A stretch of DNA of 11,292 nt, taken from Chloroflexota bacterium. Lineage in GTDB: Bacteria > Chloroflexota > Chloroflexia > Thermomicrobiales > UBA6265. The notes beneath the pieces were generated by a model. The model saw only the letters and a list, made by a program, of their open reading frames with translations. It was not told the origin of the DNA and ran no database searches. Below are positions 1 to 6,212 of the stretch, piece after piece; position 1 is the stretch's first letter, and every line of letters starts with the position of its first letter. The stretch spans positions 1-11,292 of the forward strand of contig JAFAEX010000087.1 of the NCBI GenBank assembly GCA_023423795.1, written 5' to 3'. Made by a program: the position numbers and the translations under genes.

Positions 1-126
1 GCGACAGGCGACAGGCGACAGGCGACAGGCGACAGGCGACAGGCGACAGGCGACAGGCGACAGGCGACAGGCGACAGGCGACAGGCGACAGGCGACAGGC
101 GACAGGCGACAGGCGACAGGCGACAG
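1..126. repeat. Perfect tandem array of a 7-bp unit, 18 copies, cut by the window edge
   Basis: The heptamer GCGACAG is repeated 18 times without a mismatch and stops at 126, where unrelated sequence begins. The array reaches base 1, so its true length is unknown. No frame on either strand contains a stop codon inside the array, because the 21-bp supercycle is open throughout. It could therefore belong to a gene lying to the left, but nothing here shows that it is coding. There are no spacers, so it is not a CRISPR array. Perfect identity fits recent slippage expansion, or an assembly-sensitive microsatellite. Confidence 0.97.
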
Positions 127-210
127 ATGGTAGGCGCACAGCGCCGTAAGCGTCGCCCTGAGCCCGCCGACGATCAGCCGGGACCTCGCCGTCATCCGGT
201 GCCCGCAGGC

Positions 211-292
211 CGTCATCCCGAGCCTGTCGAGGGATCTCGTCGCTCTCCATCGCAGGGAGGCAACGAGATCCCTCGACAGGCTCGGGATGACG
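211..292. repeat. Long inverted repeat, family A copy 1 (30-bp arms, 22-nt spacer)
   Basis: Bases 211-240 and 263-292 are perfect 30-nt reverse complements, separated by 22 nt. The arm carries GTCATCCCGAG at its outer end and GAGGGATCTCGT at its inner end. The spacer contains a small nested palindrome (CTCC/GGAG). A near-identical element with the same spacer length lies at 5965-6044, so this is a dispersed family rather than a local hairpin. No transposase or target duplication is visible. A MITE-like or REP-like non-autonomous repeat is the likely class. It lies 57 bp upstream of the next gene's start. Confidence 0.9.
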
Positions 293-349
293 GGATTCCC
301 GCATGCTGGCGACGGACCAGAACGCCGGGCAGCCCGTGAAGGAGCGCGC

Positions 350-1198
350 ATGACCGCGGCGGTCGAGATCGACGTCCTGGACCTGTTCCCCGGCGAACGG
401 GCGGCGCTGCTGGACCTGCTCGGCGAACTTTCGGACGAGGAGTGGGACGCGCCGACCGCCTGCCTGGGCTGGTCGGTCCGGGACGTCGCGTGCCACCTGC
501 TGGCCGACGACGTGGGCCGGCTCTCGGGCGGGCGGGACGGGCACCGCAACCCGTGGTTCGGCGCGGCCGGCGAGGATCTGGGGTCGTTCGCCGGCCTCGT
601 CGCGGCGATCGATCGCCAGAACGCCGAATGGGTGGTTGCCACGAAGCGGCTCAGCCCACGCCTGGTGACGGATCTGCTCCGGTTCACCGGGGACGCGACC
701 GCGGCCTACTTCCGCGGCCTCGACCCGCTGGCGACGAGCATGGCGGTGGACTGGATCGGGCCGGAGCCGGCGCCGGTCTGGCTGGACCTCGCTCGCGAAT
801 ACACCGAGCGCTGGACGCACCAGCAGCACATCCGCGACGCCGTCGGCCGTCCCGGATTGAAGGAGCGCCGCTGGTTCGGGCCGGTGCTGGAGACGTTCGT
901 CCGCGGCGTGCCCCGGGCGCTGGCGGGCGCGCCGGCCGAGGGCGGCGCGGTCGTGCGCCTTGACATCACCGGAGAGGCGGGCGGGAGTTGGACGTTCCGC
1001 CTCGCAGACCGCTGGTCCCTCATCGCCGCGCCCGATCCCGTGGAGGTCACGAGCCGCGTCGTGCTCGATCAGGACGACGCGTGGCGAATCTTCACGAACG
1101 GGATGCCGTTCGAGGCCGCCCGGCGGCAAGCCGACATCGCGGGCGACCGGCGGCTCGGTGAGCGGGTGCTGGGGACGGTTTCGATCCTCGCGGCGTGA
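350..1198 (+). CDS. DinB-fold protein of the maleylpyruvate isomerase (MDMPI) family
   Basis: A 282-residue cytoplasmic protein. The ATG at 350 is preferred over upstream in-frame starts because AAGGAG at 339-344 sits 5 nt before it, and the upstream extension runs into the inverted repeat. The N-terminal half looks like an MDMPI_N/DinB four-helix domain, with WSVRDVACHLLADD at about 41-54 and YTERWTHQQHIRD at about 152-164. His49, Glu154 and His158 match the H / E-x3-H metal-ligand pattern of the family. The C-terminal part (about 190-282) resembles the small accessory domain. Characterised members are thiol-dependent isomerases or transferases using mycothiol in Actinobacteria. The substrate here cannot be read from the sequence. 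The gene stands alone, with no sequence-related partner nearby. Family assignment is fairly sure; function is not. Confidence 0.85.
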   Translation: MTAAVEIDVLDLFPGERAALLDLLGELSDEEWDAPTACLGWSVRDVACHLLADDVGRLSGGRDGHRNPWFGAAGEDLGSFAGLVAAIDRQNAEWVVATKRLSPRLVTDLLRFTGDATAAYFRGLDPLATSMAVDWIGPEPAPVWLDLAREYTERWTHQQHIRDAVGRPGLKERRWFGPVLETFVRGVPRALAGAPAEGGAVVRLDITGEAGGSWTFRLADRWSLIAAPDPVEVTSRVVLDQDDAWRIFTNGMPFEAARRQADIAGDRRLGERVLGTVSILAA

Positions 1199-1270
1199 GC
1201 CAGCACACGGGCGGGCGCGATGACGCTCGCCGCACAGCATCCCCGTCAGTTCCGGAGGGACTTCGTTCCC

Positions 1271-1296
1271 GTAGCCCGGGACTTCCAGTCCCGGGC
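1271..1296 (+). repeat. GTAG-footed REP-like hairpin (single unit)
   Basis: The tetranucleotide GTAG (1271-1274) is followed by a perfect 10-bp stem: GCCCGGGACT (1274-1283) and AGTCCCGGGC (1287-1296), with a TCC loop. A GTAG foot on a hairpin is the known signature of bacterial REP elements handled by RAYT (TnpA-REP) enzymes. Comparable GTAG-hairpin units occur at 3485-3508 and near 11208-11285. It lies 72 bp after the MDMPI-family stop codon and could also help end that transcript, but there is no T tract. Confidence 0.6.
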
Positions 1297-1319
1297 GCAC
1301 CCTGCCGCCACGACGCACG

Positions 1320-1350
1320 ACGGGCCGCGGTGATCGCCACCGCGGCCCGT
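1320..1350. terminator. Strong GC-rich stem-loop downstream of tRNA-Ser, possible terminator
   Basis: A perfect 13-bp stem (ACGGGCCGCGGTG at 1320-1332 with its complement at 1338-1350) closes a 5-nt loop. It begins 24 nt beyond the 3' end of the minus-strand tRNA-Ser and 122 nt beyond the plus-strand MDMPI-family gene, so it could serve either or both. Neither side has a clean T run; the plus-strand side has only CTCGTCGTCTT. The hairpin is certain as sequence; the terminator role is inferred from its position. Confidence 0.5.
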
Positions 1351-1373
1351 CTCGTCGTCTTGCCCGAAGATGC

Positions 1374-1466
1374 TGGCGGAAGGGGAGGGATTCGAACCCT
1401 CGAGGCGGTATAACCGCCTACGCGATTTCCAGTCGCGCGCACTAGGCCAGACTATGCGACCCTTCC
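1374..1466 (-). tRNA. tRNA-Ser (anticodon GGA)
   Basis: Read on the minus strand, the acceptor GGAAGGG (1466-1460) pairs with CCCTTCC (1384-1378), followed by discriminator G and an encoded CCA (1376-1374). The anticodon stem CGCGA/TCGCG holds loop CTGGAAA, giving anticodon GGA, which reads UCC and UCU. A long variable arm (GGCGG TTATA CCGCC) is typical of class II serine tRNAs. The T arm GAGGG-TTCGAAT-CCCTC is perfect. The gene is transcribed away from the DUF6194 gene. I see no convincing -35/-10 pair upstream. Confidence 0.97.
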
Positions 1467-1569
1467 ATCGGCCGATAATGATGCCACGCTCCGGGCGAAG
1501 CGGCAACGCTCCCGAACCGCGAATCCACGATGCGGGCTTGCGCCGGGCGGTTCCCGACCGAGCGGGCGG

Positions 1570-1578
1570 TGGTACGAT
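1570..1578 (+). promoter_or_regulatory. Candidate extended -10 promoter of the DUF6194-GNAT-methyltransferase unit
   Basis: TG-G-TACGAT matches an extended -10 box (TGn plus a TATAAT-like hexamer at 1573-1578). It lies 41 nt upstream of the preferred GTG start at 1620, leaving a leader of roughly 35 nt. The only -35 candidate, TTCCCG at 1551-1556, is poor but at the usual distance (16 nt). A similar extended -10 precedes tRNA-Gln. Confidence 0.4.
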
Positions 1579-1619
1579 CCGCCGTTCGGGCGCGGCGTCG
1601 GCGGTGGGGAGGGATGCGC

Positions 1620-2090
1620 GTGGAGCAGGAGGAGATCATCCGGTACGTCGAAGCGACGTTCCCGGGGGTCGAGGTCCTCCGGCCAACCGACGGCCCGGGC
1701 GCCGGCGACACGTTCTTCTTCCACGATCCACGGCGCGACCTCGACCCGGCACGCCGCATGCCGTTCGCCACGATCGTCGCCAAGGACTATCCGGGGTTCG
1801 ACGAATCCTCCCGCCTGGACCGCCTCGGCGTCTTCCGGCTGAACGTCGGGCTGAAGCGTGATACCTTCCGCGCCCTGTTCGGCGACCCGGCAGGCGATGG
1901 CGCGGCCACCGGCCACGACCACGCGGCGCTCGACCGGCTGATGCCCCACCCGGTCTACGGCGACCAGTGGTGGGTTTCCGTACTCAACCCGAGTCCGGCG
2001 ACGTTCGCCGCGATCCGGCCGCTGCTGGCCGACGCCTACGCGAAGGTCGCGGCGCGGTTCGCCGCCGGGCGGCCCGAACCAGACGCCTGA
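1620..2090 (+). CDS. DUF6194 family protein
   Basis: A small soluble protein of 156 residues from the GTG at 1620. I chose this start over the ATG at 1614 because the purine-rich GGGGAGGG (1606-1613) touches that ATG but is 6 nt from the GTG. Starting at 1614 adds only two residues. Recognisable family segments are EEIIRYVEATFPGVEV (about 4-19), GDTFFFHDP (29-37), PFATIVAKDY (48-57), GVFRLNVGL (70-78) and LMPHPVYGDQWWVSVLNPS (107-125). I recognise this pattern as DUF6194, which has no established biochemical role. There is no signal peptide or membrane segment. It is probably the first gene of a unit with the acetyltransferase 52 nt downstream. The function is unknown. Confidence 0.85.
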   Translation: MEQEEIIRYVEATFPGVEVLRPTDGPGAGDTFFFHDPRRDLDPARRMPFATIVAKDYPGFDESSRLDRLGVFRLNVGLKRDTFRALFGDPAGDGAATGHDHAALDRLMPHPVYGDQWWVSVLNPSPATFAAIRPLLADAYAKVAARFAAGRPEPDA

Positions 2091-2142
2091 CGCTTCCCAT
2101 CGGTTTTCGTCCTGCCACGTGTCCATGCAAGGATGCGACGCC

Positions 2143-2754
2143 ATGACCACGCCATCGACGCCACGCCCGACCCTCATCCCGCTGCCGGACCGGCTGGAGG
2201 GCGAGCACGTCCTGCTGCGGCCCTACCGGGAGACGGACGCGGCGGCGGTGTTCGCGGCCATCGATGCGTCCCGCGACCACCTCGCGCCGTGGATGGGCTG
2301 GGTCGATCACCACCAGGGCGTGGACGATACCCGCGACTACTGCCTGCGGATGGAAGCAGCGTGGCTGCTGCGCTCTGCGCTCATCGTCGGCATCTTCGAC
2401 CGCGCCGACGGCCGCTACCTCGGCGGGACGGGGTTCCACGAGCCGGATTGGGATGGGCGCGTCTTCGAGGTCGGCTACTGGCTGCGGCCGGACGCGGTCG
2501 GGCGGGGCTACGTGACGGAGTCGGTGCGCCTGCTGGTCGATCTCGCGTTCGGCCACCTCGGCGCGCGCCGGGTGGAGTTGCAGTGCGACGCAACCAACGA
2601 GCGCAGCCGGAAGACGGCCGAACGCTGCGGGTTCGTTTTCGAGGGCCGGCTGCGCAACCGCTCGCGCACGCCGGACGGCCAACTCCGCGACGATCTCATC
2701 TTCTCGCTGATCCCCGGAGATCCGGCCGCCGAACCGGGTTGGTCGCCGCGATGA
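2143..2754 (+). CDS. GNAT family N-acetyltransferase, RimJ/RimL type
   Basis: A 203-residue acetyl-CoA-dependent N-acetyltransferase. The ATG at 2143 has AAGGA (2129-2133) 9 nt upstream; the GTG at 2119 and ATG at 2125 lie at or before that Shine-Dalgarno sequence and are less likely. The N-terminal segment LEGEHVLLRPYRETDA (about 18-33) is typical of the RimJ/RimL branch. The acetyl-CoA pyrophosphate loop falls in DAVGRGYVTES (117-127), with the R/Q-x-x-G-x-G/A pattern degenerate but recognisable. The motif B region NERSRKTAERCGFVFEGRL (152-170) is classic for the family. Such enzymes acetylate N-termini of ribosomal proteins, or small amines and drugs; the substrate cannot be told here. Its stop codon overlaps the methyltransferase start by ATGA, which implies translational coupling. 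Confidence 0.93.
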   Translation: MTTPSTPRPTLIPLPDRLEGEHVLLRPYRETDAAAVFAAIDASRDHLAPWMGWVDHHQGVDDTRDYCLRMEAAWLLRSALIVGIFDRADGRYLGGTGFHEPDWDGRVFEVGYWLRPDAVGRGYVTESVRLLVDLAFGHLGARRVELQCDATNERSRKTAERCGFVFEGRLRNRSRTPDGQLRDDLIFSLIPGDPAAEPGWSPR

Positions 2755-3410
2755 CGGAATCGACCCCGGCAGCACCGGGCGACGCGGCGATCGCCATCGT
2801 GCGAGACGGCTACGACCGCATGGCGGACCGCTACGCCGATTGGGCCGCCGCGATCCGCGACGATGCCCGCGAGCGCACGACGTCGCGGCTGCTGGCGCTG
2901 CTGCCGCCGGCGGCCGACGTACTCGACCTCGGCTGCGGCAACGGGCTGCCGACCGCCCGGCTGCTGGCCGGCCTCGGGCACCGGGTGACGGCGATCGACG
3001 TGTCGGCGGAGCAGGTCGCGCGCTGCCGGGCCAACGTGCCGGAGGCGACGGCAGCGCGGGCGGAGATGACCGAGGCCGCATTCCCCGCCGGGTCGTTCGA
3101 CGCGGTCGTCTCGTTCTACGCCATCACCCACGTGCCGCGGGAACGGCACGAGGCGCTGTTCACACGGATACCAGGGTGGCTGCGGCCGGGCGGGCTCTTC
3201 GCGGCCAGCCTCGGGGCGGGCGAGACGGACGGCGTGGAGGCGGATTGGCTCGGCGTGCCGATGGCGTTCAGCCACTTCGATGCCGACGCCAACCGCGCGC
3301 TGCTGCGGGAGGCCGGGTTCGCGCTGCTGCACGACGAAGTCGCGGCGACGGTCGAGGACGGCGCGCCGGTCTCGTTCCTTTGGGTGATTGGGCGCGCGCC
3401 GAGCGCGTGA
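2751..3410 (+). CDS. Class I SAM-dependent methyltransferase
   Basis: A 219-residue soluble methyltransferase of the Methyltransf_11/25 type. Motif I VLDLGCGNG (57-65) binds S-adenosylmethionine, and VTAIDVS (79-85) carries the acidic residue (Asp83) that normally contacts the ribose. FPAGSFDAVVSFYAITHVP (111-129) corresponds to motifs post-I to IV, and LRPGGLFAASLG (144-155) to the late strand. The ATG at 2751 overlaps the acetyltransferase TGA by 4 bp. The same frame stays open upstream to 2133, but that stretch is a shadow of the acetyltransferase gene. The N-terminus DGYDRMADRYADW resembles many small-molecule methyltransferases. The substrate is unknown; cotranslation with the acetyltransferase suggests a shared pathway or target, which is inference. 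Confidence 0.93.
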   Translation: MTESTPAAPGDAAIAIVRDGYDRMADRYADWAAAIRDDARERTTSRLLALLPPAADVLDLGCGNGLPTARLLAGLGHRVTAIDVSAEQVARCRANVPEATAARAEMTEAAFPAGSFDAVVSFYAITHVPRERHEALFTRIPGWLRPGGLFAASLGAGETDGVEADWLGVPMAFSHFDADANRALLREAGFALLHDEVAATVEDGAPVSFLWVIGRAPSA

Positions 3411-3436
3411 TTCCGGGTCGGTTCGACGAGTTCCAG

Positions 3437-3510
3437 TCGCAGGGGGGGACCCGTGCCCTCCAGTCGTGACCGCCAGCCGTCGAGGGAGGGCACGGGTCCC
3501 TCCCCTACGA
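3437..3510. repeat. REP-like inverted pair, feet outward (family B)
   Basis: Bases 3437-3461 and 3485-3510 are reverse complements apart from one mismatch (3440/3507) and one bulged base (3501). They are separated by 23 nt. Read on the minus strand, the right unit starts with GTAG (3508-3505) and runs into an imperfect hairpin, GGAGGG / CCCTCC with a 7-nt middle. The left unit has GCAG (3439-3442) in place of GTAG. The layout is that of a REP pair (BIME-like) with hairpins facing inward. It begins 26 bp after the methyltransferase stop and may also shape that transcript's 3' end. Confidence 0.65.
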
Positions 3511-3673
3511 CGACGCGGGACGGCGACCGTCCGGCTGACCGCTCGATGCGTGACCGCCGCGCGGCAGGAACCCGTTCCCCCGATCCCGGTGGGCAACCCC
3601 GTGGTCCTGACGCGATGGCGGCGGAGGACATACGCCGCTCCCGGAACCTCCCGGCGCATCCGCTCGTTCTTCG

Positions 3674-3692
3674 GGGTGACGGACCGTCACCC
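3674..3692. promoter_or_regulatory. 19-bp odd-centred palindrome, possible operator
   Basis: GGGTGACGG (3674-3682) and CCGTCACCC (3684-3692) are perfect complements around a single A. The centre is too tight for the whole element to form an RNA hairpin, which points to a dimeric protein site rather than a terminator. It lies 47 bp before the VIT-VWA start codon. The operator role is inference only. Confidence 0.35.
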
Positions 3693-3704
3693 GTTGCCCA
3701 CCCA

Positions 3705-3721
3705 GCGCCGGCAGCCGGCGC
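3705..3721. promoter_or_regulatory. 17-bp odd-centred palindrome, possible operator or 5' leader hairpin
   Basis: GCGCCGGC (3705-3712) and GCCGGCGC (3714-3721) mirror each other around a single A. It ends 7 bp before the GGAG (3729-3732) that serves the VIT-VWA gene. In RNA it could fold as a 7-bp stem with a CAG loop. In such GC-rich DNA a chance palindrome of this composition is quite possible. Confidence 0.3.
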
Positions 3722-3739
3722 CCGAAACGGAGCGGAACC

Positions 3740-5944
3740 ATGACCAGACCCGGCGCTTTGCTGCGCCCGCTTGCCGTCCTCCTCGTGATCCTGCCGCTGC
3801 TGGCGTTCCCGCTCGGGGCGCGCGCCAACGGCTTTATCGTGGTCGAGCCGCCGGGGTGCGACCCGGTCTGCCCGGAGCCGGTCTTCGTCGGCGACCAACT
3901 CGAGGTCGTCAACCACGACGTTGACGTGACCATCACCAACGGGCTGGCCGAGACGCGGATCGACCAAACCTTCCACAACCCGAACACCTGGACCGCCGAG
4001 GGCACCTACCTGTTCCCGGTGCCCGATGGCGCGGCCGTCGGCGAGTTCCGGATGTGGGTGGACGGCGAACCGATCGAAGCGAACCTGCTCGACGCCGCCG
4101 AGGCCCGCCGGGTCTACGAGGAGATCGTCCGCAGCATGCGCGACCCGGCGCTGCTGGAATACGCCGGGCAGGGGCTGGTGCGCGCCAGCGTCTTCCCGAT
4201 CCCGCCGGGCGAGGACCGCCGGGTCGAGATCGCGTACGGCGAGGTGCTGACGAGCGAAAACGGCCTCACCCACTACCGCTACGGCCTCGACACCGAGAAG
4301 TTCTCGGCGACGCCGCTGGAGCGCGCCTCGATCTCGGTCAAAATCGAGAACGACACCCCCCTGCGCGCGGTCTATTCGCCGTCGCACGACGTGGTTGTCG
4401 ATCGCGCCGATGCCCGCAACGCGACGGTCGGCTGGGAAGCCCGCGACGTTCGCCCAGACACCGACTTCGACCTCTACTACAGCGCCTCGCCGGACCCGGT
4501 GGGCGCGCACCTCGTCACCGAGATCGACCCGGTGACGGGCGAAGGCTACGTGCTGCTGCTGGCCGCGCCGGGCATCGACGCGGCGACCGAAACGGTGGCC
4601 AAGGACGTCGTGCTGGTGCTCGACACCTCGGGCAGCATGGAGGGCGAGAAGATCGAGCAGGCGCGGACGGCGCTGGTCTCGGTGCTGGAGCAACTCAACC
4701 CGGACGACCGCTTCGCCGTCGTTTCCTTCAGCACGGGGGTGCGGCCGTTCGCGTCCGGGCTGCTGCCGGCCAGCGAGCGCGCCGACGCCATCGCCTGGGT
4801 GAAGCGGCTCGTCGCCGAGGGCGGCACCGACATCAACCGGGCGCTGCTGGAATCGTTCGCGACCATCGAGGAAGACGGCGACGAGGACCGGCCGACGATG
4901 GTCATCTTCCTGACCGACGGCCTGCCCACCGAGGGCGAAACCGACATCCCCGACATCATGGACAATGCCGCCGACACCGCCCCGGACAGCGTGCGGCTGT
5001 TCGCCTTCGGCGTCGGCGACGACGTGGACACGATCCTGCTGGACGGGCTGGCCGACGCCCATCACGGCCGCTCGTTCTACGTCCGCCCCGGCCAGCCGCT
5101 GGACGAGGCGGTGTCGGGTTTCTACGCCGGCATCAGCGCGCCGGTGCTTTCCGACCTGGAGATCGACTGGGGCGGCATCCGGGTCGAGGACATCTCGCCG
5201 GACCCGCTGCCGGACCTGTTCGCCGGCACCCAACTGGTCGTGCTCGGCCGCTTCCCGGCGGGCGAGGAGGGCGTGGCCACCGTCACCCTTTCCGGCAACG
5301 TCAACGGCGAGGAGCGCTCCTTCGCCTTCCCGGAGCAGCGCTTCGGCGGCGACGACGCGGGTGACGACGGCTGGCTCGGCCGGCTGTGGGCGACCCGGCG
5401 CATCGGCCACCTGCTCAACCAGATCCGACTGCACGGCGAGAACCCCGAACTGGTCGATTCGGTGGTCAATCTCTCGATCCGCTTCGGGATCGTCACCCCG
5501 TACACGTCGTACCTGCTGACCGAAGACGACATCCTCTCGTCGGCCGGGCGCGAGCGCGCGGTCGAGGCAGCGCGGGCGCAGGCGGCGGAACCGGCGCCGT
5601 CCACCGGGCTGGACGCGGTCGATGAAGCGCAAGAGATCGGCGGCATGGGCGGCGCCGTCGCGCTCACGCCCCTGCCGACCGCTATCGTCGCCCCGTCTGG
5701 CGAGACGATCGAAACCGGGCAGGCGCTCCGACAGGCGGGCGGCCGGGCGTTCATCATGCGCGACGGCGTCTGGACCGACACCGCGTTCGACCCGGACGCG
5801 ATGGAGACGACCGAGGTCGCGTTCCTCAGCGACGAGTACTTCGCCCTGCTGGCGGACCACCCGGAACTGGCCGAAGCGTTCGCGCTGGGCGAGCGGGTGA
5901 TCGTCGTCGCCGGCGGCACGGCGTGGGAGGTGACCGCTCCGTAG
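3740..5944 (+). CDS. Secreted VIT-domain and von Willebrand factor A-domain protein
   Basis: A 734-residue exported protein. GGAG (3729-3732) sits 7 nt before the ATG. Residues 1-29 form a Sec signal peptide: Arg3 and Arg9, a hydrophobic core LAVLLVILPLLAF, and a probable cut after GARA. Residues about 52-180 are a VIT (vault/inter-alpha-trypsin) domain, with TRIDQTFHNPNTWTAEGTYL and FPVPDGAAV followed by RRVYEEIVRSMRDPALLEY. Residues about 286-465 are a VWA domain with an intact MIDAS: DTSGSM (Asp295, Ser297, Ser299), Thr363 in GGTDI and Asp393 in LTDG, so metal-dependent ligand binding is likely. The C-terminal region (about 560-734) contains VAFLSDEYFALLADHPELAEAFALGERVIVV (as residues about 698-728), which I recall from other bacterial VIT-VWA proteins. 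There is no LPXTG motif and no terminal membrane anchor, so it is predicted to be released or held non-covalently. Partner and role are unknown. The gene appears monocistronic. Confidence 0.92.
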   Translation: MTRPGALLRPLAVLLVILPLLAFPLGARANGFIVVEPPGCDPVCPEPVFVGDQLEVVNHDVDVTITNGLAETRIDQTFHNPNTWTAEGTYLFPVPDGAAVGEFRMWVDGEPIEANLLDAAEARRVYEEIVRSMRDPALLEYAGQGLVRASVFPIPPGEDRRVEIAYGEVLTSENGLTHYRYGLDTEKFSATPLERASISVKIENDTPLRAVYSPSHDVVVDRADARNATVGWEARDVRPDTDFDLYYSASPDPVGAHLVTEIDPVTGEGYVLLLAAPGIDAATETVAKDVVLVLDTSGSMEGEKIEQARTALVSVLEQLNPDDRFAVVSFSTGVRPFASGLLPASERADAIAWVKRLVAEGGTDINRALLESFATIEEDGDEDRPTMVIFLTDGLPTEGETDIPDIMDNAADTAPDSVRLFAFGVGDDVDTILLDGLADAHHGRSFYVRPGQPLDEAVSGFYAGISAPVLSDLEIDWGGIRVEDISPDPLPDLFAGTQLVVLGRFPAGEEGVATVTLSGNVNGEERSFAFPEQRFGGDDAGDDGWLGRLWATRRIGHLLNQIRLHGENPELVDSVVNLSIRFGIVTPYTSYLLTEDDILSSAGRERAVEAARAQAAEPAPSTGLDAVDEAQEIGGMGGAVALTPLPTAIVAPSGETIETGQALRQAGGRAFIMRDGVWTDTAFDPDAMETTEVAFLSDEYFALLADHPELAEAFALGERVIVVAGGTAWEVTAP

Positions 5945-5964
5945 CCCGCTGGGGCACCGCTCCT

Positions 5965-6044
5965 GTCATCCCGAGCCTGTCGAGGGATCTCGTCGTCCCC
6001 TGAATCGGGGCAGCAACGAGATCCCTCGACAGGCTCGGAATGAC
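5965..6044. repeat. Long inverted repeat, family A copy 2 (29-nt arms, 22-nt spacer)
   Basis: Bases 5965-5993 and 6016-6044 are reverse complements with one mismatch (GGAATGAC in place of GGGATGAC). The arm sequence equals that of the element at 211-292, and the spacer is again 22 nt but differs in sequence (CCCC/GGGG nested palindrome). Conservation of arms and spacer length but not spacer sequence suggests selection on the folded shape, or a family that has diverged after copying. It lies 20 bp after the VIT-VWA stop codon and could act as its transcript end. A partial third arm, CTCGGGATGACGG, follows at 6055-6067. Confidence 0.9.
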
Positions 6045-6145
6045 GATTGCGCGCTCGGGATGACGGCCGTTGCTCGCGATGATGGGCGGGGAGGCGCGTG
6101 ACGCGACGAGGCGGCCGAGGCCGAGCGGGCCAGAGGGCAAGAGGC

Positions 6146-6154
6146 TGCTATACT
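6146..6154 (+). promoter_or_regulatory. Extended -10 promoter of tRNA-Gln
   Basis: TG-C-TATACT is a close match to an extended -10 element (hexamer 6149-6154, 5 of 6 to TATAAT). It is 58 nt upstream of the tRNA, which would give a leader of about 50 nt. No -35 box stands at the expected distance, as is usual for extended -10 promoters. Confidence 0.55.
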
Positions 6155-6212
6155 TGGGTACTGGCAGGGTAGCCCGTGGGGCCGCAGGTCGGCGACGCGG
6201 CAGCCCGACCGA

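Larger units (their letters stand above)
3411..3739. other. 329-bp intergenic region rich in palindromes
   Basis: No credible gene lies here; the open frames in it lack family features and overlap the repeats. It holds an inverted REP-like pair (3437-3510) and two compact palindromes (3674-3692 and 3705-3721) just before the VIT-VWA start. No clear -35/-10 pair was found. CTGACG (from 3608) followed by CATACG is the best match but is weak. Confidence 0.6.

Noticed and set aside
1..126. CRISPR array
   Set aside because: The units are contiguous 7-mers with no spacers and no cas genes nearby.
127..339. A 70-codon open frame between the heptamer array and the MDMPI-family gene
   Set aside because: It reads straight through both arms of the inverted repeat, has no ribosome site and has no recognisable family.
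1467..1510. Minus-strand promoter for tRNA-Ser (TTGCCG and CATTAT)
   Set aside because: The spacing is 20 nt and the -10 match is modest, so it is not supportable as a promoter call.
2133..2750. N-terminal extension of the methyltransferase frame
   Set aside because: It overlaps the acetyltransferase in another frame. The ATG at 2751 gives a full-length methyltransferase and a classic ATGA overlap.
3116..5860. A 914-codon minus-strand open frame opposite the VIT-VWA gene
   Set aside because: It has no recognisable domain and is Arg/Val/Asp-rich in the way of antisense frames in high-GC DNA. It lies across two well-supported plus-strand genes.
5941..5955. GTAGCCCGCTGGGG at the VIT-VWA stop, and GTAGCCCGTGGGG at 6169, as further REP units
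   Set aside because: The stems are only 3 bp or so, too short to separate from chance in GC-rich DNA.
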